Below are positions 9,732 to 17,429 of a DNA stretch of 17,429 nt, piece after piece. The stretch's first letter is position 1. Every line of letters starts with the position of its first letter. The notes below the pieces were generated by a model. That model was given only the letters and a program-made list of their open reading frames with translations. It made no database searches and was not told the origin of the DNA. Where the stretch lies: NCBI GenBank assembly GCA_015657535.1, contig JADHZB010000538.1, forward strand, positions 1 through 17,429. The letters are read 5' to 3'. The position numbers and the translations under genes were made by a program. Source of the stretch: Nephromyces sp. MM_2019. Its lineage: Eukaryota; Apicomplexa; Aconoidasida; Nephromycida.

Positions 9732-12682
9732 ATGAATACTTTTGGTTTTAGAACAATCTTTCCTAAATGTATATATTTATCTCAAAGGTATATAAGAAGT
9801 ACAACTTGGCCTAAAGCTTATGTTTGGTTATCAAATAACAACAACATCATACCGAATTTAGCCTTCGAGAATAGCTTATTTGACAGAGAAATTGAAAATG
9901 AATTTCATTTATTTTTATGGAGAAATCGTCCCTGTGTAATTATTGGGCGGCATCAAAACGTTTGGGCTGAATGTAATGTAGATTTGTTGAATTCAGGTGG
10001 TGTTACTATAGCAAGGAGATACTCAGGTGGTGGTACTGTATATCAGGTATACAAAAACTCGAACCCAAACATACACATCTTGTGTTTAGAGTTTATATAG
10101 AGTATGTGCAAGAATGAGCTTGGCTTGTGTTTATTGCATGTTTTATCTTAGACATGTGTATATGTAGTACATAATATTGCTATATATGTGTATATTAATT
10201 ATATGCATCAATCTTCTGAGAATCGATTTTCTAAATCTTAATACAAGCTTTCATTGTTAATACACATCTATATAATAAATATAATTATATCATTTGATCA
10301 CTGTTAGCTTTGAGTTAACTTATTTTTGTTTTAAAATCCAATAAATTTTAGGACCTTGGAAACACATGTTTCACATTCTTGAGCCCTAAAAATGCTAACA
10401 GTACTACTCAAAATAATTCTATAATTTTGAAGGCACTGGAAAAGAATTATGGTAAGAATAAGTAATTTTAAATGTCTATAACCAACACATTAAGCAGAAT
10501 TCTTGCTAATGCTATAGTTTTGTATATATACCTACATTATAAATTATTTTACAAAAAGCTGCAAATTTAAATTTTACAATAAGAAAAAATAATCAACATA
10601 CAAACAATTTAGGTATTTTGGGCACACCCACAGGTCGTAATGATTTACTAATAAATGGTTTAAAGGTTATAATATGAAAATTCACTAATAAATATATATG
10701 ATATATATTTAAAATCTAATCCAATTAATTATATATAAATTCGTTTATGCTTTAACCTCAAAAATGAATTATATGATACTGCCATACCAAAGTTGAATTT
10801 ATAGATACTTTTTCAAATATTATTCTAACTCAATTTATATATCAATTTGAAACAAGTGAAATTAATTTTACGCATTTTATAAACTTTTTTAGTTTTCTGG
10901 CTCTGCTTACAAGCATACTAAAAACTCATCACTTCATCATGGTAACTAAAAAAATAATAATATATCCAAGATATTTGTATTAATTATTTTTTTAAAAAAA
11001 ATTCTTTAGGTACAATTTTATGCAACATAGACTCTTCGAAACTGTCTAATTACATTACTCCTAACAAGCTCAAATTACAGGTTCATATAAGTATATAATA
11101 GTATTATAATTTGTTGTTATCTCAGAATAATTATTTTATTTATGATGAGCAAATTATTTTGATATCACTAATTATTATGACAAAACGCAACTTCCTGTTT
11201 TTTAAATCGTGGAATTTTATTATAGATATATAGTGTGTGAATAAATTGAGATCATTTATATTTTTTTTTCTGTGACACAAATTAAAGAGCAAAGGGATAT
11301 CAAGTGTTAAGTCAAGAATTATTAATCTAACTGAGATTAACCCTTTAATTAATCATCAAGATGTAAGTCAAATACGCTATAATAACATCCACCAAATTTT
11401 ACACACATAACATTTTGGATCCTAAAATATACACTTTGAATAAATACCTTTATTAGACACTCGTTTTAAACTTCATATTCGATCAACATTATATAGATTT
11501 GTAAAGCAATTATAAAGGAATTCACTGAACAGCATGGGTTTAATAATACAAACACTGAGGTATCTCAAATTGATTATAAAAAATACGAATATAAAAAAAG
11601 TACTTGTAAAATAACATCTTTATATACTATGTGTAAATTTGTAATATAAAAATATATCAATGATTTAAATTAGTTTATAACAATTGAAGAAGACTCAAGC
11701 CTTTATTCACAACCAAATGTTAAAAAACACATTGAATTATTACAAGTAAGTTCAATGATTATCCATATATATCACAATACGCATATAACTACTCATTAGA
11801 ATTTTGTTTCATGATATACCTACATAAATTTTTCATGAAACCATATATATATATTTACACTTTAGAGCTGGGATTGGATATATGGAAAATCTCCCAAATT
11901 TACAAATAGATTTGAATCAAGATTTGATTTTGGGACATTTGTGAGTAACTTTTGAAATTTATACTCTAGAAACAAAAATATACTCGGAAAACTTTATTTT
12001 TCAGGAAATTTGTTTCAATGTACAAAATGGTGCTATTAAGAGTTGTCAAATATATACAGATTACTTATATTCGGCACTTATAGAAAATTTAGAAAAAAAA
12101 TTAAAAGGTATGCAGATAGCTTAGATGACTATTAAAAGTTTTATATATGAAAAATCTCAGCTATATACTTTTTTCTATTATACGATATTCAAAAATCTTA
12201 TAAATAAAATACAAGAAGTATGTGTGTGTGCATGTGTTTATTTATTCAAAAACTATAAATGATATTTAATCAGTATGTGTATGTGATCATTGAATTTTTT
12301 GAACACCAAAAAAAACATTGTATAGTTACAGTTGCATATTTTTAGATACTATTATTAATATTGATAGTCTCTTAAACAAAATGTATATAGTAAAAAATAA
12401 TTTCTTATAAATTACACATCTTACACGCTCTTGTATAATATTCTCAGATATCCCCTATACTGTAAACGATGTTACAACGGCCTTACAATTTGATATAGGT
12501 ATTTTATATTTATTTTTTTTCCTTTATATTGAATACTAGTGTATAGTTAAATATATATATATATATATATATTATAAATCAAATTTTTTAATTGTGTAAT
12601 TAATATATATCCTAAAGAATCACCCATGAATCAACATCTTGAAGAATTAAAGAAATGGATAATTCAAGAAATTCAAAATTAA
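9732..12682 (+). CDS. lplA: Lipoate-protein ligase (LplA family), probably mitochondrial
   Basis: Activates lipoate with ATP and transfers it to a lysine of E2 or H-protein lipoyl domains. Twelve exons: 9732-10046, 10352-10451, 10613-10665, 10893-10941, 11010-11080, 11288-11362, 11497-11559, 11674-11745, 11866-11940, 12005-12107, 12448-12498, 12618-12682. They give 363 aa; E. coli LplA is 338. Residues 1-35 have no acidic residue and several Arg/Lys, as in a mitochondrial presequence. Family motifs in order: VIIGRHQNVW, the lipoate loop RRYSGGGTVYQDLGN (95-109), GRND (146-149), KFSGSAYKHTK with the expected catalytic lysine at 156, HHGT (171-174), and SKGISSVKSRIINLTE. The C-terminal accessory domain starts near SWDWIYGKSPKF (267-278). 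This resembles two-domain bacterial-type LplA more than vertebrate LIPT1. Introns are 64-340 nt, longer than in the Kelch-EGF gene. No key residue appears missing. Confidence 0.93.
12549..12572. repeat. (TA)n microsatellite in the last ligase intron
   Basis: An uninterrupted AT dinucleotide run inside intron 11 of the lipoate ligase gene, about 45 nt before the final exon. Its length could vary between alleles without changing the protein. Confidence 0.9.
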
Positions 12683-13310
12683 ATTTTTAAATTTATCTCA
12701 ATTATTTTTGTATTTTTTACAAAATTTTAAATATAATTAATATATAGTTATTTTTAAATTAAACGTTTGAAACAAATTAATAAAAAATTATAAAAATTTT
12801 AGATATTATATATCAATAATGTGATGTTGTATTTTTATTCTTCAAATGTCTTGAGCATATATATATATATATATCTGTTCAATCTTTATATCATACCTAT
12901 AGATTGAAATAATTAGATAAAAATGAAATAAAGAATATAAATATGTAGATGAATAGATATTGTTATAAATAGAAATTGAATCAGTCAAATAGGAGCGATA
13001 GAAGTTCTTAGATTACATAGAAATCACTGTTTTTGTGTGAAATCTTCAAATGAACTATATTTTTATCATATTGATTCAATTTACACACACATTTGGATGA
13101 ATATATATTAATCAATTTAATTGTATATATTGTCAAATGTATTTTAACACATTATATGATATATATATATAAATATTTGTTTTATAATAAATCAGATACA
13201 GCGACTGTCAACAACAAAAAAAATTTAATTTAAAATTTTTTATATTTTCTGATCGCCCGTCGCAGAAGATTTCTTCATAATGGGATTATAAAACGATTTG
13301 TTTTATATTA
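12683..13310. other. AT-rich gene-free downstream region
   Basis: Sequence after the ligase stop. It is nearly pure A/T at first, with a (TA) run at 12857-12874 and another near 13158-13170. A less AT-rich patch (CTGATCGCCCGTCGCAG) lies at about 13249-13265. No open frame of useful length and no recognisable RNA was seen. Confidence 0.5.
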
Positions 13311-13402
13311 TTTATGTGTTTATTTGTGTATGTATGCTTATCTGTGTGCGTGTTTGTTTGTGTGTGTGTGTTTGTCTGTGACTGTGTACAGTGTGTATGT
13401 GT
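13311..13402. repeat. TG-rich imperfect microsatellite
   Basis: Degenerate TG/TTTG/TATG sequence on the + strand, with a pure (TG) core of six near 13358-13371. A (TA)11 tract at 13408-13429 follows at once. Such TG-TA composites are typical of slippage-grown microsatellites. Confidence 0.8.
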
Positions 13403-13522
13403 AACGAATATATATATATATATATATATCGAATGGATGTGTAGGTTAATATGTAGTACGTGAGTATTACGTTACAAAATATGATATCCTTACCACTATA
13501 TAGGTTTCAAGAAGATAAAAGT

Positions 13523-13577
13523 GTGTAACTTGTTTTATAGAAGGAAAAATGTGTAACTTGATTTATAGAAGGAAAAG
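13523..13577. repeat. 28-bp tandem duplication
   Basis: Two adjacent copies of a unit starting GTGTAACTTG and continuing TTTATAGAAGGAAAA, offset by exactly 28 bp (starts 13523 and 13551), with about one mismatch. It is a recent local duplication in non-coding DNA. Confidence 0.85.
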
Positions 13578-13600
13578 TGTATTTGTGATATAATACTTCT

Positions 13601-13622
13601 GATAATGATAATGATAATGATA

Positions 13623-13650
<28 letters not shown>
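13601..13650. repeat. (GATAAT)n and (TA)n compound microsatellite
   Basis: Nearly four units of GATAAT from 13601 to 13623, followed directly by a TA run from about 13625 to 13650. Confidence 0.88.
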
Positions 13651-13653
<3 letters not shown>

Positions 13654-14040
13654 TTTATATGTGAAGAGGTGTATGTAAGTTTAAATAAAAGCTAATTTTA
13701 TAAATAATAAAAGAAATAAAGTAAAAAAGAAGATATATTTTGATTTTCACTATATTGTTAATATGATACACATTTAGTAGTAAATAGTAATTTTTTGGGA
13801 TTTAATAGAGTTTTAGAATGAAAATTTATAAAATCTATTATATATACTTCAATTAATTATTATTAAAATAAGCAATTTATAAAAAAGAATATAAAATTAA
13901 ATATACAAAATATATTATCTACTTTATATTCTTTTGTACTTACTTATCAAATCATCATGTAGTTTTTTTTTCTTCTTTACACACATAAATCTTATATGAT
14001 TATTTCTTATTTACGTCTATCTAATTTTTACTATATAAAT

Positions 14041-14781
14041 TATATTAGTTAGTGTCAACACACACACACATACGCAACATATGTACTACTACACATGGAC
14101 AGCTACATGAATTAAAACACTATGAAGATAGATAGATACACACACACATATATATATGTTAATTCAGTTTCATATATTTAAATACACACATACAGAGTTA
14201 CATCTATGCACATGCTTTAAAAACACAACTCAAATGAATCAAGTTAAGATTTAGGCACACATAATTTAATAATAATATCTACACAAATAGCTCAAATACT
14301 AGTTATAAACATGGTACAATTCAGATTTATTATACACGCATTATAGGGTATATTGATACTTTTTTATATACTCATATTCAAACTACATGTATATAAAAAT
14401 GTGTAAAAATATTTAACTTTTTTACGATAAATTCATATGCTTATACATAGTAAACTCTTAAGAGTAAAAAGAATTCAATTAAAAGTTTATTACTTTAAAT
14501 AATTTGTCTTTAATACTTTGTAAAATCACACACACATACCTTAGAAAAATTTTATATATTTTTAAATACATGTACATCTAAATTATAAATTCATCACCTT
14601 TCAAATATATACACACATTTCATATACAAGCTTATGTTTTACAAGTACAATCATATTATTATACAAAACTATACACAAACACAAACACACATAGGTACAT
14701 ACATACAATCACACAAATACATTCACATACACATTTACACAGCCTATATACACATTGACACATACACACAAATGTCGAAAC
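14041..14781. repeat. CA-rich degenerate repeat region, left part
   Basis: From about 14,058 the + strand changes to scattered CACACA, ATACACA and GATAGATA motifs in AT-rich DNA. Frames here are open only because of the dinucleotide bias. No gene is supported. Confidence 0.6.
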
Positions 14782-15050
14782 ATACACACACACATATACG
14801 CATTTATAAACACACACACACACACATATACGCATTTATAAACACACACACACACATATATACGCATTTATAAACACACACACACACATATATACGCATT
14901 TATAAACACACACACATACACATATACGCATTTATAAATACACACACACACACATATACGCATTTATAAATACACACACACACACATATACGCATTTATA
15001 AATATACACACACACACATATACGCATTTATAAACACACACACACACATA
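14782..15050. repeat. 32-bp minisatellite, 8 copies
   Basis: The core TACGCATTTATAAA recurs at 14797, 14829, 14861, 14893, 14925, 14957, 14989 and 15021, an exact 32-bp period throughout. Between cores lies a CACACACACA(C/T)A spacer whose bases vary slightly (an extra TA in copies 3-4, AAATA in place of AAACA in copies 5-7) while unit length is held. The constant period in spite of the slippage-prone CA spacer points to amplification of the whole unit rather than dinucleotide slippage. Confidence 0.95.
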
Positions 15051-17125
15051 AACGGACACGCATATTAAATAGTATAAATTGAATTATAAATTTCAATGTT
15101 AAATTAAACAGTTTAAGCGTTTCCATCATTTTATATTTATTCAAAACTTTGCATGTAAATTCATATATATTCATCTTGTACAAGTGCGTGTGTTTGTGTG
15201 TGTAAATGAGGACTTAAAATCAATTTTAATCTCAATAAATTTTGTCCAAAAAAAATATCTTTTAAAATTTTAACAATTTTATTTAAAGCTACAAATTAGA
15301 AAAAAAAATTAAAAGCATTATTACACACACATAAAATGACCAAAATTCGAGAGATTGCACACACAAAAGCGTTGAATGAATACATGTAAATATATACACA
15401 CACATATTAACTTAATTAAACACACATATACAAAGTATTTATCACAGATACACGCACACACATTCTACATTTAGCACACACACACAAACTTTGAATGCAC
15501 TCAGTCATGCATATGAGACTTTAAGCACACACACTGACATACACACTCTACATTGAGCGCACTTATGCACTCAACATGAAGTAAGCACACACACAAACCA
15601 AAACAATAAACACAAAACAATATAATGCACACTCACAAACAAACAAATTTTTTAACACAGGCACACTTATACCAAAAACAACGCAACATATATACACACA
15701 TTCACAAAACATTGTACACACATACAAACACACACATATTTACACATATCACACACAAACACATATGCACACACACATGCACACAGGCACACACGAACAC
15801 ACACACACACACTCACCCACACACACATACACATACACATACACAATAGCATATATAAATGTAATGGTATAGATTTAGAGTCAAATAAATTTAACCATAC
15901 AAAACATGTATATCCACACATCTAAAAATTAGCTCAAAATTTTACATACTTTATACACATTTAACTCCTAAATGTTTATCCAAAATTTCATCTACCACCA
16001 CACACATTTTTACACACACATAACTTTACATAAGGATACTTATATTAGTGGAGTAGGTATGTGTACTAAATAACTAGACATGATTATATATATATATATA
16101 TATTTAGATAAGATATACTACTAACACACACACACATCATCACATAAACATATTTTATACATAAATATTGTTACATCACAACATATATTTTATAGTTTAG
16201 AGCACTACCTACTTACATATCCCCATATATATATTTAAATACACATACCCCACACACACACAAATACCCCCACAAAGATATACAAAGACACATATACACC
16301 TAGATATAATTATAAACCTATATATATATATATATATTCTACTGACACACACATACACACACATACAGATAGACTATATGACATTAACAAACCCAGCCAT
16401 ATATAAACTACATCACACTACACATACACACACACATATTTATATATATATATCACAACACCCATAAAAACTCACACATAATTTCCTTGAAATAAAAAAA
16501 TAATAATTGATTATTTTTTTTTATTTTAATATTTCTCCATAAGCTTTAAACTACCTCTACACACACACACACACACACACACACCAACACATACACACAC
16601 ATATATACACAACACACATAGATATATATATATTTTTAATTTAAGATTGTATTCATATATATACCTATATATATATAGATATATCTCTGCAATATCTACT
16701 CAGTTTATATATCCACAATCGAGTTAAAATCAATATTGTATTTATCAACACTTGATAGAACATACAAAGAATAAACTATATAAATTTATAAAAATCAATC
16801 TATATTACACATACAATATAATAATTACTTATTACAAACACAATAAACACTTTATAAACATCCCAAACATACACACAAACCAATCAACTTTGGTATACAT
16901 AGAGCCGGCCTAAATCTAACACATACATATATATATATATTATATATACATATACACCCCACAAATATACACATACACCAGACACATCCACACACTACTC
17001 ACACACACAATCACTACAAATATACACAAACATCAGACACACACATTCATATAATATACACACTCACCAAACTCATACACACACTGAACATACACACACA
17101 TATACACTATACAACAAATACACCC
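15051..17125. repeat. CA-rich and TA-rich simple-sequence region
   Basis: About 2 kb dominated by irregular CACACA and TATATA motifs on the + strand. Clear tracts include (TA) runs near 16085-16103, 16319-16337 and 16926-16941, and a pure (AC)13 at 16559-16584. A perfect 11-bp inverted repeat (AAAAAAATAAT, loop AATTG, ATTATTTTTTT) lies at 16494-16520. One TG-oriented patch sits at about 15185-15204. No gene or structured RNA is supported. Confidence 0.7.
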
Positions 17126-17429
17126 AACAGATATATACACACACCCAACAGATATAAACACACACCCAACAGACATACACACACACCCAACAGACATACA
17201 CACACACCCAACAGACATACACACACACCCAACAGACATACGCACACACCCAACAGACATACGCACACACACAACAGACATACGCACACACTCAACAGAC
17301 ATACACACACACTCAACAGACATACACACACACTCAACAGACATACACACACACCCAACAGACATACACACACACCCAACAGACATACACACACACCCAA
17401 CAGACATACACACACACCCAACAGACATA
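17126..17429. repeat. 21-bp minisatellite, 14.5 copies, running off the window
   Basis: Unit AACAGACATACACACACACC plus C, starting at 17126 and repeating every 21 bp to the window end (14 full copies and a 10-base partial). Variants are clustered: units 1-2 carry GATATA; units 6-8 carry TACGCAC; unit 7 ends CAC, units 8-10 end CTC, and the rest end CCC. Because 21 is a multiple of three and the - strand unit has no stop in any frame, all three - strand frames stay open across the array. This produces spurious heptapeptide ORFs such as MSVGCVC repeated. The array may be subtelomeric or interstitial; no telomeric motif is seen. Confidence 0.96.

Noticed and set aside
13202..13263. Possible hairpin RNA with GCGAC/GTCGC ends
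   Set aside because: Only 5 bp pair at the ends and the interior is A/T palindromic sequence common in this region.
14634..14873. 79-codon Thr/His-rich ORF
   Set aside because: It is the translation of CA/TA simple sequence and the 32-bp minisatellite.
14782..15050. CRISPR-like array because of regular 32-bp spacing
   Set aside because: The 'spacers' are CA repeats shared by all units and the setting is a eukaryotic nuclear genome; this is a minisatellite.
15625..15921. Overlapping + and - strand ORFs rich in His/Thr or Cys/Val
   Set aside because: They arise from CACACA tracts; both strands are open for the same compositional reason.
17033..17428. Cys/Val-rich heptad-repeat proteins on the - strand
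   Set aside because: Three frames are open at once because the 21-bp unit has no stop in any - strand frame; there is no upstream exon or promoter evidence.

Overview
This window comes from a nuclear genome of an AT-rich, intron-dense eukaryote. Signs are GT-AG introns in most genes, all three standard stop codons (TAA, TAG, TGA), no bacterial-style operons or ribosome binding sites, and long microsatellite tracts. Which eukaryote is uncertain. A small-genome parasite or protist (apicomplexan or relative) fits the short introns, the EGF/Kelch surface protein and the bacterial-type mitochondrial lipoate ligase. A small AT-rich invertebrate cannot be excluded from sequence alone. No rRNA, tRNA, CRISPR array or transposase was recognised.

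Layout. (1) 1-1077, + strand: 3' exons of an unrecognised gene that enters from the left. (2) 4164-1279, - strand: the most striking locus. I rebuilt it by hand as 20 exons with 19 introns of only 44-64 nt, encoding 622 aa: signal peptide, six Kelch motifs, three six-cysteine EGF modules, one transmembrane helix and a 29-residue tail. It converges on gene 1. (3) 4657-4980, +: a 107-aa SUMO-like beta-grasp protein without a C-terminal Gly-Gly. (4) 5422-5873, +: a 120-aa two-exon protein of unknown function. (5) 6472-7355, +: a 153-aa three-exon protein with two CxxC pairs. (6) 8499-8693, +: a 64-aa basic small protein. (7) 9732-12682, +: a 12-exon, 363-aa lipoate-protein ligase (LplA family), probably mitochondrial. 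(8) 12683-17429: about 4.7 kb with no credible gene. It holds TA tracts, a TG-rich block, a switch to CA-rich sequence, a 32-bp minisatellite of 8 copies, and a 21-bp minisatellite of at least 14 copies that runs off the right end.

The genes do not form an obvious pathway. Two can be placed with confidence: the lipoate ligase (attaches lipoate to dehydrogenase and glycine-cleavage subunits, usually in the mitochondrion) and the Kelch-EGF membrane protein (secretory pathway, probably exposed at the cell surface or in a vesicle lumen). The SUMO-like protein may act in SUMO or DNA-repair complexes as a binding module. Most ORFs in the simple-repeat region are by-products of repeat periodicity.

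Exon boundaries below were placed by GT/AG signals, reading-frame continuity and, for the ligase, the remembered family pattern. Each spliced model keeps frame across all its junctions, but none was checked against RNA.
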